Origin: Azonexus sp.
Lineage (GTDB): Bacteria > Pseudomonadota > Gammaproteobacteria > Burkholderiales > Rhodocyclaceae
Direction of reading: 5' to 3'
DNA: 7,828 bases
Assembly: GCA_030697085.1 (NCBI GenBank)
Contig: JAUYQT010000674.1
Span: forward strand, 1 to 7,828
Both the position numbers and the translations under genes were made by a program. How positions within the stretch are numbered: the first letter of the stretch is position 1; each line of letters begins with the position of its first letter. Under the pieces are notes generated by a model that worked only from the letters and a program-made list of their open reading frames with translations, made no database searches and had not been told where the DNA came from. Below, piece by piece: positions 1 through 6,567 of this stretch.

Positions 1-853
1 TGTCGGCGTGGAAAAAACCGTCGCGGAAAACCTGGGTGAAAAAGATTTCGACGCCAGCGGCGGAAAGCTTGCTCAGGTCGATACCATCAGCGCGCAACTT
101 GTCGATTTGCGAAATCGGCGTGCCTTTCATGCGCTCCATGACCATCACGGTTGAAGTGCACCAATCCCAATGAATTTCGGGAACGATGAGCAATTCGGAA
201 TCAACAAAATTACGGCGCAGTTGCGAGGCGTTGGCCGCTTCGCGCATCAGGTCGAGCTCGTCACGCAGATATTTGGCAAATTCGGCGACCACTTCGCGCG
301 GCTTCAGGCGCTTGCCATCGACCCACAGCTTTTCGAGCAGCATGGCAAAGTTGTCCATTAATGCCAGGTCGTGCTCAATAACTGACAGCATGTTCGGCCG
401 CAGAATTTTGACAGCGACTTCGTGCCCGCCGTCTTCGGTCTTCAGACGGGCAAAATGCACTTGCGCGATCGAGGCGGAGGCAATCGGGGTGGGGTCGAAC
501 TCGGCAAAAACCTCGCTGGCCGGGCGGCCATAGGCTTTTTCAATTTCTGCCAGAGCGAGTTGCGAGTCGAAAGGCGGGACACGATCCTGCAACTTGGCCA
601 GTTCGTCGGCGATATCCATCGGCATCAAATCGCGGCGGGTCGATAACACCTGGCCGAATTTGACAAAAATCGGCCCCAGCGCTTCAAGTGCCAGACGCAG
701 CCGCACGGCGCGCGGCGCCGAAAGGTCGCGCCAGAATTGCAGCGCATTGGCGAGGCGAACCAGACGACCCGTGGGTTCGTGTTCGAGCACCATTTCGTCG
801 AGGCCGAAACGGCTGGCGACGGAGGCGATTTTGAGCAGGCGGAAAAGACGCAT
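1..853 (-). CDS. ubiB: UbiB, ubiquinone biosynthesis regulatory protein kinase-like (N-terminal part, cut by window edge)
   Basis: UbiB belongs to the ABC1/ADCK/COQ8 family of atypical kinase-like ATPases that support membrane-bound ubiquinone biosynthesis. Reading the minus strand from the ATG at 853 gives 284 residues without a stop, starting [20 protein letters not shown]. The family-defining KxGQ motif is at residues 65-68 (KFGQ), followed by STRRDLMP. The Ala-rich nucleotide loop ASASIAQVH is at 125-133, the conserved lysine of VAVKI is K149, and [11 protein letters not shown] starts at 199. The sequence leaves the window at FFHAD (281-284), exactly where HADxHPGN is expected. The second half of the kinase-like fold and the C-terminal membrane segments (E. 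coli UbiB is 546 residues) therefore lie outside. The start fits the usual family N-terminus, although no strong Shine-Dalgarno is visible. It is transcribed away from the cyclase gene. Identity is secure; the exact start is slightly less so. Confidence 0.95.
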   Translation of the reverse strand, partial: MRLFRLLKIASVASRFGLDEMVLEHEPTGRLVRLANALQFWRDLSAPRAVRLRLALEALGPIFVKFGQVLSTRRDLMPMDIADELAKLQDRVPPFDSQLALAEIEKAYGRPASEVFAEFDPTPIASASIAQVHFARLKTEDGGHEVAVKILRPNMLSVIEHDLALMDNFAMLLEKLWVDGKRLKPREVVAEFAKYLRDELDLMREAANASQLRRNFVDSELLIVPEIHWDWCTSTVMVMERMKGTPISQIDKLRADGIDLSKLSAAGVEIFFTQVFRDGFFHAD

Positions 854-969
854 GGCAGCGGGTTGCGCCGGGTTGGCCGGACAAAAACGGGGGGAGCAGC
901 ATGTTAACACGCTGCCGCGGCTCGCGGCCTCGTGTTTTATCTCTGGGTTGATTTTCGGCTAAGGAGGCA

Positions 970-1065
970 CTGATTTATTCCGTTCGCCCTGAGCTTGTCG
1001 AAGGGCAATCCCTGTGTTTTCAATGGCTTCGACAGGCTCAGCCCGAACGGTTCTGAATAAATCAG
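970..1065. repeat. REP-like palindrome pair in inverted orientation (BIME-like)
   Basis: Two related G+C-rich palindromic units face each other. The left unit (981-1006) reads CGTTCGCCCTGAGCTTGTCG and on to AAGGGC. The right unit (1025-1050), read on the minus strand, is a close copy with GGGCTGAGCCTGTCGAAG. Each unit can form its own short hairpin: GCCCT 986-990 with AGGGC 1002-1006, and GGCT 1025-1028 with AGCC 1040-1043. An outer 11-bp perfect inverted repeat, CTGATTTATTC, flanks them (970-980 and 1055-1065). The core resembles a repeat common in intergenic regions of many proteobacteria, whose translation yields the spurious PFGLSLSKP and FDKLRANG peptides. Such units are typically mobilised by REP-associated tyrosine transposases; none is in this window. 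In RNA the whole region could fold into one long stem. Confidence 0.8.
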
Positions 1066-1343
1066 CGTTTCCCTAAGGCGAAAGACTTGACGCAGCGGCG
1101 GCACAATTGCGGAGAAGGTGGGCAATTTTGTCGGTATGAGTGTTTTCGTGACTTGTTTGCTGAGTACTATCGCCGCAATTTTTCTCGGCAGGCCAGCGCT
1201 TCTGTGGTTGGTTTAAGGGTTGTGGCCAGAAGCAAGGTGTGAGTCAGAGGCTGATCGCCGCCGATTGCCGCATAAGAATGTTGCGGAGTGAACGCTGCGT
1301 TGGGGTAGACTTGATTTTAGATTCAAAAACCTAGGCTACGGTC

Positions 1344-1380
1344 GTCAATTTCTGTCAATTAGCAGCCTTTTTGCTTAAAT
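1344..1380 (+). promoter_or_regulatory. Possible promoter of the diguanylate cyclase gene with a GTCAATT direct repeat
   Basis: GTCAATT occurs at 1344-1350 and again at 1354-1360, one helical turn apart. The second copy overlaps a possible -35 box CTGTCA (1352-1357, 4 of 6 matches to TTGACA). After a 17-bp spacer comes TTAAAT (1375-1380, 4 of 6 matches), preceded by TGC as in an extended -10. Transcription would start near 1387, very close to the ATG at 1396. The matches are modest, so this is a candidate only. Confidence 0.3.
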
Positions 1381-1395
1381 TTTTCATTTTCGACG

Positions 1396-2916
1396 ATGAT
1401 TGAACCTAAAAACCCTTCTGAAATTGCGCGTGAGGCTCTGACGCGTCTGGCGGCGAACCGTTTGCCGCCCACGCCGGCCAACTATCAGGCTTGTTACAAC
1501 GAAATTGCTGGTTTGCCCAACGTTGTACCTTTTCCGGAGTTGCCGCTGCATCAGTTGGCGGCCTTGTTGGTTGGGAAAAATGCGGTTCAGCATGCGGAGC
1601 TGGCCAAATTTGATGCGGCGATTGCCCGGCACAGCTGGCTGGGCGTGCAGGAATCGCTACTGGCCTTCATCGGCGCCTCCTCACCACCTGCCGCAATGGT
1701 GAATGCCTCGCTGAGTGAGCCGGCGCTGCCGCTTGAATTTTTGAGCAAGCTAGCCCGTCTTATTGAAAGCGTGTTGCCGGCGCTGGGTGACGAGAACGGG
1801 CGGATGCTGGAAATGGCCGGTGATTTGCTGCTCTTGTTGCGCCAGCCTTCCGTCGATATCACGATGCTTCAAGACCGATTGGCCAATTTCAGCCGTCAGG
1901 TGCTGTTCGCGGCTGAAGAACAGGTTGAGATCAAGGTTTCCTTGCTCAATCTGTTGCATCTGATTATCGAGAATATCGGCGAATTGAGTCTTGACGACAG
2001 TTGGCTCAAGGGGCAAATCGATGGTCTGCTGGCGGCCGTGGTGCCGCCGCTGAGCTTGCGCCATCTCGATGAAATCGAGCGTCGCCTGCGTGATGTCATG
2101 GTCAAGCAAAGCGAAGCAAAAAATCGTTCGGTGGAAGCGCAGGAAGAGTTGCGCCTGATGCTGGCGGCGTTTATCGAACACCTGGCGATCATGAGTCAGT
2201 CGAGCACGACTTTTCAGGGGAAAATTGAAGAAAGTGCCCGGGAAATTGAGCAGATTAAGCGGGTTGAGGACCTCGCGCCGCTGTTAAAAAATGTGCTGGC
2301 GGCAACCCAGGCTATGGCGCGGGAAACCTCGGGCGCTCACGCCCAGCTAGAAAATTTGCGGAGCCGGGTGTCGGCGACGGAGGCTGAGCTTGTCCAGTTG
2401 CACCTTGAGCTCGATAGCGCCAGTGCGTTGGCACGTCACGACCCGCTGACCGATACGCTGAACCGCAAGGGGCTTGATGAAGCGCTGGCGCGGGAAATCG
2501 CCGGCGTTCGGCGCAAGGATTCGCTACTCTCGGTTTGCTTGCTGGATATCGATAACTTCAAGTTGTTAAATGATCGACTCGGCCACGATGTCGGCGATAA
2601 CGCACTGATTCATCTGGCTGATGTGGCTCGCGGCTGCATGCGCCCCTCCGATACGCTGGCCCGTTACGGCGGCGAAGAATTCGTCATTTTGATGCCTGAT
2701 ACGGCGCTGGAGCAGGGCGTCGAGGCAATGGTTCGGCTGCAACGCGAGCTGACCAAGGCGTTTTTCCTCTCGGGTAAAGAAAAGGTGTTGATCACCTTTA
2801 GCGCCGGCGTGGCGCAACTGGCGGCGGATGAAAGCGGCGCCGATGCGATCAAACGGGCCGATCAGGCGATGTATCTGGCCAAGCGCGCCGGCAAAAACCG
2901 CGTCTTCAGCGGCTGA
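1396..2916 (+). CDS. GGDEF-domain diguanylate cyclase with helical N-terminal region
   Basis: This 506-residue protein is predicted to make cyclic di-GMP from two GTP. The C-terminal GGDEF domain spans about 345-504. It has DPLTDTLNR (349-357), LDIDNFKLLND (383-393), the active-site signature GGEEF at 425-429, and ADQAMYLAKRAGKNRV near the end. The inhibitory I-site RxxD is present as RPSD (416-419), five residues before GGEEF, so product feedback inhibition is likely. The first 340 residues are mostly helical, with PPTPANYQACYNEIAG at 24-39 and a heptad-like stretch at about 314-345 that may be a dimerising coiled coil next to the catalytic domain. There is no signal peptide or membrane segment, so the protein is probably cytosolic. 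I see no EAL or HD-GYP domain and cannot name the N-terminal sensor. The ATG at 1396 gives a sensible N-terminus but has no clear Shine-Dalgarno. The next gene follows after 16 bp. Confidence 0.93.
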   Translation: MIEPKNPSEIAREALTRLAANRLPPTPANYQACYNEIAGLPNVVPFPELPLHQLAALLVGKNAVQHAELAKFDAAIARHSWLGVQESLLAFIGASSPPAAMVNASLSEPALPLEFLSKLARLIESVLPALGDENGRMLEMAGDLLLLLRQPSVDITMLQDRLANFSRQVLFAAEEQVEIKVSLLNLLHLIIENIGELSLDDSWLKGQIDGLLAAVVPPLSLRHLDEIERRLRDVMVKQSEAKNRSVEAQEELRLMLAAFIEHLAIMSQSSTTFQGKIEESAREIEQIKRVEDLAPLLKNVLAATQAMARETSGAHAQLENLRSRVSATEAELVQLHLELDSASALARHDPLTDTLNRKGLDEALAREIAGVRRKDSLLSVCLLDIDNFKLLNDRLGHDVGDNALIHLADVARGCMRPSDTLARYGGEEFVILMPDTALEQGVEAMVRLQRELTKAFFLSGKEKVLITFSAGVAQLAADESGADAIKRADQAMYLAKRAGKNRVFSG

Positions 2917-2932
2917 TTGGCGGCTCGCTTCA

Positions 2933-3442
2933 ATGGCGCTGATTTATGGTTTTCCACCGCTGGCCAATCCTGAATCGCGTCTGCTTATTCTCGGTAGCAT
3001 GCCGGGCAAGGCGTCGCTGCAGGCGGGGCGTTATTACGCCCACGAGCGCAATGCCTTTTGGCGCATCATGGGCGATTTGTTGGGTGCCGACCTGGCGCTC
3101 GATTATCCGCAACGCGTGGGAAAATTGCAGGCGGCCGGGGTTGCCTTGTGGGATGTAATGGCAGCTTGTGAGCGGGCGGGTAGTCTGGATAGCGATATTG
3201 TTGGCAAGTCCGTACAGCCCAATGATTTTGCGACATTCTTTGCGGTCAACCGCAATATTGGGCATATTTTCTTCAATGGCGCGGCGGCAGAAGCGAGTTT
3301 TCGGCGTCATGTTTTGCCAACGCTGCAAGGCCCACCCTTGCGCCTGATGCGTCTACCCTCGACCAGTCCGGCTCATGCCGCACAGGGTTATGCCGAGAAG
3401 CTGGCGGCCTGGTCGGCAATTATTGCGCTGCCAGATAAGTAA
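2933..3442 (+). CDS. DNA-deoxyinosine (hypoxanthine-DNA) glycosylase, uracil-DNA glycosylase superfamily
   Basis: This 169-residue base-excision repair enzyme resembles the hypoxanthine-DNA glycosylase group (often called UDG family 6). That group removes deaminated adenine (hypoxanthine) from DNA and shows little activity on uracil. Visible motifs are LLILGSMPG (17-25), the substrate-pocket segment YYAHERNAFWRIMGDLLG (34-51) with N40 as the probable catalytic residue, ALWDVMAACERAGSLDSDI (71-89), and the second DNA-binding motif LPSTSPAHA (141-149). The length is normal for this compact family. The frame is open upstream to 2828, but that part lies inside the cyclase gene. The ATG at 2933 starts just before the conserved region, so I chose it. 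The 16-bp gap suggests co-transcription with the cyclase. Family membership is clear; the exact base specificity is inferred from the family. Confidence 0.88.
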   Translation: MALIYGFPPLANPESRLLILGSMPGKASLQAGRYYAHERNAFWRIMGDLLGADLALDYPQRVGKLQAAGVALWDVMAACERAGSLDSDIVGKSVQPNDFATFFAVNRNIGHIFFNGAAAEASFRRHVLPTLQGPPLRLMRLPSTSPAHAAQGYAEKLAAWSAIIALPDK

Positions 3443-3454
3443 GCTGCAGCAGCG

Positions 3455-3460
3455 TATAAT
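3455..3460 (+). promoter_or_regulatory. Putative -10 box (TATAAT) for argS
   Basis: A perfect TATAAT lies in the 48-bp gap between the glycosylase stop (3442) and the argS ATG (3491). It predicts a start near 3467 and a leader of about 24 nt. No good -35 box is seen at 16-18 bp spacing (CAGATA at 3432-3437 is poor), so the promoter may be weak or activator-dependent. It would drive the argS-SPOR-dsbA-dehydrogenase cluster. Confidence 0.5.
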
Positions 3461-3490
3461 CACTTTCTTCGAATTTTTCGCCTCAAATCA

Positions 3491-5254
3491 ATGGCCCACG
3501 ACGTTAAATCCCAGCTCACCACGCTGTTGCAACAGGCTTTGGCCAGTGTTGCCCCGACTGCAACCGAGACCCCGATTCACCTCGAGCGCCCGCGTGATCC
3601 GACGCACGGCGATTTCGCGACCAATCTGGCCATGCAACTGGCCAAGGCGCTGAAGAAGAATCCGCGCGAAATTGCCCAGCAACTGGTTGCCGAGTTGCCG
3701 CCATCGATTCTGGTCATCAAGGCCGAGGTGGCCGGTGCCGGTTTTATCAATTTCACACTCGATCCGCGCGCCAAGATCAGCGTCGTGCGTGCCGTGCTCG
3801 CCGAGGCCGAGAGTTACGGCCGGTCGACCCAAGGCGGCTGGCAGAAGGTGCAGGTCGAGTTTGTTTCGGCCAACCCGACCGGCCCGCTGCACGTCGGCCA
3901 CGGCCGCGGTGCCGCTTACGGCGCTTCGCTGGCCAGCCTGCTGACCTTTGCCAGTTGGGATGTGACCCGCGAGTATTACGTCAATGATGCCGGCCGGCAG
4001 ATGGATATTCTTGGTCTCTCGACCTGGTTGCGTTACCTGGAACAAAACGGCGTTGCCGTTCCCTTCCTGCCCAATGCCTATCAGGGCAGTTATGTGCGTG
4101 ACATGGCGGAGCAGATCACGGCGGCGCATGGTCAGAAATATGTGCGCAGCGCCGCGGCCGTGTTGGCCGGCACGCCGGGTCTGCCCGAGGCGGACCGGGC
4201 CGATGACGAGGCCAAGCGCCAGCGTGACCAGCATCTCGATGCGCTGATCGCCAATGCCAAGGAATTGCTCGGCCCGGATTGGGTTTATGTGCATCAGCAT
4301 GCCTTGTCGGAACAATTGGCTGACTGCCGCAACGATCTGGAAGAGTTCGGCGTCCATTTCGACGTCTGGTTCTCCGAGAAGGCGCTGTTTGACACCGGCC
4401 TGGTCGCCCGCTGCGTCGATCTGCTGGAAAAAGCCGGCCATCTGTATGTTCAGAACGGTGCACGCTGGTTCCGCTCGACGACTTTTGGTGACGAAAAGGA
4501 CCGGGTTGTGCAGCGCGAAAACGGCCTTTACACCTATTTCGCCTCCGATATCGCCTATCACCTGAACAAGTTCGAGCGCGGCTTCGACAAGGTCATCAAC
4601 ATCTGGGGCGCCGACCACCACGGCTATATTTCCCGGGTCAATGGCGCGATCACGGCGCTGGGGCTGGATGCCAACAAGCTGCAAGTGGCGCTCGTCCAGT
4701 TTGCCGTGCTTTACCGCAACGGCCAGAAGGCTTCGATGTCCACGCGTTCCGGCGAATTCGTCACGCTGCGCGAGCTGCGCGGCGAGGTCGGTAACGACGC
4801 CTGCCGCTTCTTCTACGCCCTGCGTAAATCTGATCAGCACCTCGATTTCGACCTTGATCTGGCGAAGAGCCAGACCAATGAAAATCCGGTCTATTACATC
4901 CAGTACGCCCACGCCCGGATTTGCTCGGTGGTGAACCAGTGGGCGGGTGATTTTGATGGCTTGGCTGAATCCGATTTGTCATTGCTGACCAACCCGCGTG
5001 AACTGGCGATTGCCAATCAGCTGGCTGAGTTCCGTGAAGTGATCGAAGTGGCGGCTCGTGAGCTGGCGCCGCATTTGATTGCTTTCTACCTGAAGGATCT
5101 GGCGGGTGAATTCCATGGCTGGTACAACGCCGAGCGCATGCTGGTCGATGATGCGGCGCTGAAGGATGCGCGGGTCGCGTTGGCCGTGGCGGTGCGTCAG
5201 GTGATTTGCAATGGATTGACGATTCTGGGTGTTAGTTGCCCGGAATCGATGTGA
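3491..5254 (+). CDS. argS: Arginine--tRNA ligase (ArgRS)
   Basis: ArgRS is the cytosolic class I synthetase that charges tRNA-Arg with arginine using ATP. The 587-residue length is close to that of E. coli ArgS (577). An N-terminal tRNA-recognition domain (about 1-115) is followed by the catalytic Rossmann core with SANPTGPLHVGHGRG (126-140), where HVGH (134-137) is the HIGH signature. IWGADHHGYI (371-380) is a conserved core element. The KMSKS equivalent is the degenerate KASMSTRSGEF (413-423), as expected since many ArgRS lack the canonical lysine. The C-terminal DALR anticodon-binding domain (about 465-587) has NPVYYIQYAHARI and DLAGEFHGWYN and ends in LGVSCPESM. The ATG at 3491 has no strong Shine-Dalgarno but gives the standard N-terminus. 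The downstream SPOR gene begins after 11 bp, which implies co-transcription. Confidence 0.98.
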   Translation: MAHDVKSQLTTLLQQALASVAPTATETPIHLERPRDPTHGDFATNLAMQLAKALKKNPREIAQQLVAELPPSILVIKAEVAGAGFINFTLDPRAKISVVRAVLAEAESYGRSTQGGWQKVQVEFVSANPTGPLHVGHGRGAAYGASLASLLTFASWDVTREYYVNDAGRQMDILGLSTWLRYLEQNGVAVPFLPNAYQGSYVRDMAEQITAAHGQKYVRSAAAVLAGTPGLPEADRADDEAKRQRDQHLDALIANAKELLGPDWVYVHQHALSEQLADCRNDLEEFGVHFDVWFSEKALFDTGLVARCVDLLEKAGHLYVQNGARWFRSTTFGDEKDRVVQRENGLYTYFASDIAYHLNKFERGFDKVINIWGADHHGYISRVNGAITALGLDANKLQVALVQFAVLYRNGQKASMSTRSGEFVTLRELRGEVGNDACRFFYALRKSDQHLDFDLDLAKSQTNENPVYYIQYAHARICSVVNQWAGDFDGLAESDLSLLTNPRELAIANQLAEFREVIEVAARELAPHLIAFYLKDLAGEFHGWYNAERMLVDDAALKDARVALAVAVRQVICNGLTILGVSCPESM

Positions 5255-5260
5255 GGAAAG
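5253..5260 (+). promoter_or_regulatory. Ribosome binding site of the SPOR-domain gene
   Basis: GAGGAAAG overlaps the argS stop codon (TGA 5252-5254) and places GAGG nine bases before the ATG at 5266. This favours that ATG over the in-frame TTG at 5236, which would lie inside argS. The overlap also permits translational coupling to argS. Confidence 0.7.
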
Positions 5261-5265
5261 GCGCC

Positions 5266-5901
5266 ATGAGTCGTGATGTGAAGCCGACGCGCCGTCAGCC
5301 GGTCAAGAAAAAATCGGCCGGCGGCACGTTGGTTGGTATGTTTATTGGCCTGGTGTTGGGGGTTGTTGGCGCTGCGGGCGTTGTGCTCTATCTGAACAAG
5401 TCGCCGCTGCCCTTCAACAAGCAGGTGCTGGAAAACAACGGGGCACAGACTAACGTGGCTCAACCGGCGCAGCCATTGGCGTTGCCGGGCAAGCCGGGCG
5501 ATGCCATCCCGGAAAAGCGCTTCCAGTTTTATGATATTTTGCCGGGCAAGACCGATGCGGTACCGGACAAAATCGCTAAGCCTGAGGCGCAAAAAGAGGC
5601 GCCACAGAAAGCTGAACCGCAGAAAACTGAAGCGGAAAAAGAGCCGCTGAAAAAAGAGGAATCAAAGGAAAGCAAGACGCCGCTCTTCCTTCAAGCCGGT
5701 TCTTTCAGTACGGCGCAGGATGCCGATAATCAAAAGGCAAAGCTCGCCTTTATGGGGGTTGAGGCGGTCATTCAGCAGGTGATGATTCAGGACAGAACCC
5801 TCTATCGCGTTCGGGTTGGCCCTTATACGAAGATCGACGAATTGAATAAAGTGCGTGCCGAGCTTGCCAAAGCAGGCATTGAATCTCAACTTGCCAAATA
5901 G
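5266..5901 (+). CDS. Membrane-anchored SPOR-domain (FtsN-like) protein
   Basis: This 211-residue protein has the bitopic layout of FtsN-like cell-envelope proteins. A short basic cytoplasmic tail (1-18, RRQPVKKK) leads into one membrane segment (about 19-43, rich in Gly/Val/Leu). Next comes a periplasmic segment containing RFQFYDILPG (85-94), then a very charged Lys/Glu/Pro/Gln linker (about 101-137). A C-terminal SPOR domain follows (about 139-210), with LFLQAGSF (140-147) and YRVRVGPY (180-187). SPOR domains bind septal peptidoglycan stripped of stem peptides, so a role at the division site or in cell-wall remodelling is likely. It is shorter than E. coli FtsN, and I see no clear essential FtsN activation motif, so I do not call it ftsN. 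It sits between argS and dsbA with gaps of 11 and 9 bp and is probably in their operon. Confidence 0.9.
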   Translation: MSRDVKPTRRQPVKKKSAGGTLVGMFIGLVLGVVGAAGVVLYLNKSPLPFNKQVLENNGAQTNVAQPAQPLALPGKPGDAIPEKRFQFYDILPGKTDAVPDKIAKPEAQKEAPQKAEPQKTEAEKEPLKKEESKESKTPLFLQAGSFSTAQDADNQKAKLAFMGVEAVIQQVMIQDRTLYRVRVGPYTKIDELNKVRAELAKAGIESQLAK

Positions 5902-5904
5902 GAG
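5899..5904 (+). promoter_or_regulatory. Ribosome binding site of dsbA
   Basis: TAGGAG includes the stop codon of the SPOR gene and ends six bases before the ATG at 5911. This supports ATG 5911 over the adjacent TTG at 5908. Confidence 0.75.
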
Positions 5905-5910
5905 TTATTG

Positions 5911-6567
5911 ATGAAATTTACCCGCCGCTATTTTGTCAGCACTGTTTTTGCCCTTGGCACAGCGTTGACCGTAGCAACGCCTTCCTTTGCTCAGACGCTC
6001 GGTACTGATTACACGCTGATCTCGCCGGCCCAGCCGACTGAGGATGCGGCGAAGATTGAAGTGGTCGAATTTTTCAGCTATGGCTGCCCGCACTGCGCCG
6101 ATTTCAACCCGCTGGTCACCGCCTGGGCGGCCAAACTGCCGGGTGATGTGGTTTTCAAAAAGGTGCCGATCACTTTTGGGCGTGGAGCCTGGGATGCCAT
6201 CGCACGCTTGTATTACACGCTGGAAATCACCGGTGATCTCGCCCGTCTGGAGGGCGACGTTTTCCGGGCTATTCACGTTGAAAAGATCAATTTGTACGAG
6301 TCGGGCGCGTTGACCGAGTGGGTGGTTAAAAAGGGCGTTGATCCCAAAAAATTCACCGACACGTTCAAGTCGTTTGGTGTCATGAGCAAGGTCAAGCGGG
6401 GCGACCAGATGGCGCAGGCGTACCGGATTTCCGGCGTACCTGCACTCGCCGTTGATGGCAAATTCATGGTCGGTGGCAAAGATTTCGGCGAGCAGCTGGC
6501 TATTGCCGAGAAGCTGGTCGCCAAGGCGCGTAGTGAAAAGGCGGGCAAAGGCGCTGGCAAGAAATAA
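5911..6567 (+). CDS. dsbA: Thiol:disulfide interchange protein DsbA
   Basis: DsbA is the periplasmic oxidase that introduces disulfide bonds into exported proteins and is normally re-oxidised by DsbB, which is not in this window. The 218-residue precursor has a Sec signal peptide: basic MKFTRRYF, a hydrophobic core, and TPSFA before a likely cut at A27/Q28. The thioredoxin fold carries VVEFFSYGCPHC, with the catalytic CPHC at 59-62, the same dipeptide as E. coli DsbA. The cis-proline loop is GVPALAV with V176-P177, also as in E. coli. The helical insert lies between them. The tail ends in a Lys/Ala/Gly-rich stretch (about 204-218) that looks disordered. The mature length is close to that of other DsbA proteins. 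The dehydrogenase frame begins at the next base after the TAA stop. Confidence 0.96.
   Translation: MKFTRRYFVSTVFALGTALTVATPSFAQTLGTDYTLISPAQPTEDAAKIEVVEFFSYGCPHCADFNPLVTAWAAKLPGDVVFKKVPITFGRGAWDAIARLYYTLEITGDLARLEGDVFRAIHVEKINLYESGALTEWVVKKGVDPKKFTDTFKSFGVMSKVKRGDQMAQAYRISGVPALAVDGKFMVGGKDFGEQLAIAEKLVAKARSEKAGKGAGKK

Larger units (their letters stand above)
854..1395. other. Divergent intergenic region, about 540 bp
   Basis: This stretch lies between the divergent ubiB and cyclase starts. I find no convincing gene in it. It contains a REP-like inverted pair (970-1065), a tiny hydrophobic reading frame (1136-1216) without a good ribosome binding site, and an A/T-richer end (about 1311-1395) that is the likeliest place for the cyclase promoter. 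A TTGACG at 1087-1092 has no matching -10 box at the right spacing. No promoter for ubiB stood out on the minus strand. Confidence 0.7.

Noticed and set aside
186..962. Plus-strand frames over the first 950 bases
   Set aside because: They are antisense to ubiB, whose minus-strand translation carries clear family motifs.
1087..1108. TTGACG followed by CACAATT as a promoter
   Set aside because: The spacing between the two is about 10 bp, too short for a sigma-70 promoter, and no -10 box lies at 16-18 bp.
937..1125. Minus-strand 62-codon frame containing EPFGLSLSKP and FDKLRANG
   Set aside because: It is the translation of the REP-like palindromes. These peptides recur as spurious hypothetical proteins wherever this repeat occurs, so it is not a gene.
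1750..2192. Antisense frames within the cyclase gene
   Set aside because: They are low-complexity shadows of the real coding frame, with no domain, ribosome binding site or promoter.
3488..4912. 474-codon open frame antisense to argS
   Set aside because: argS is unmistakable on the plus strand. Long antisense frames are common in G+C-rich codon-biased genes, and this translation shows no recognisable domain.
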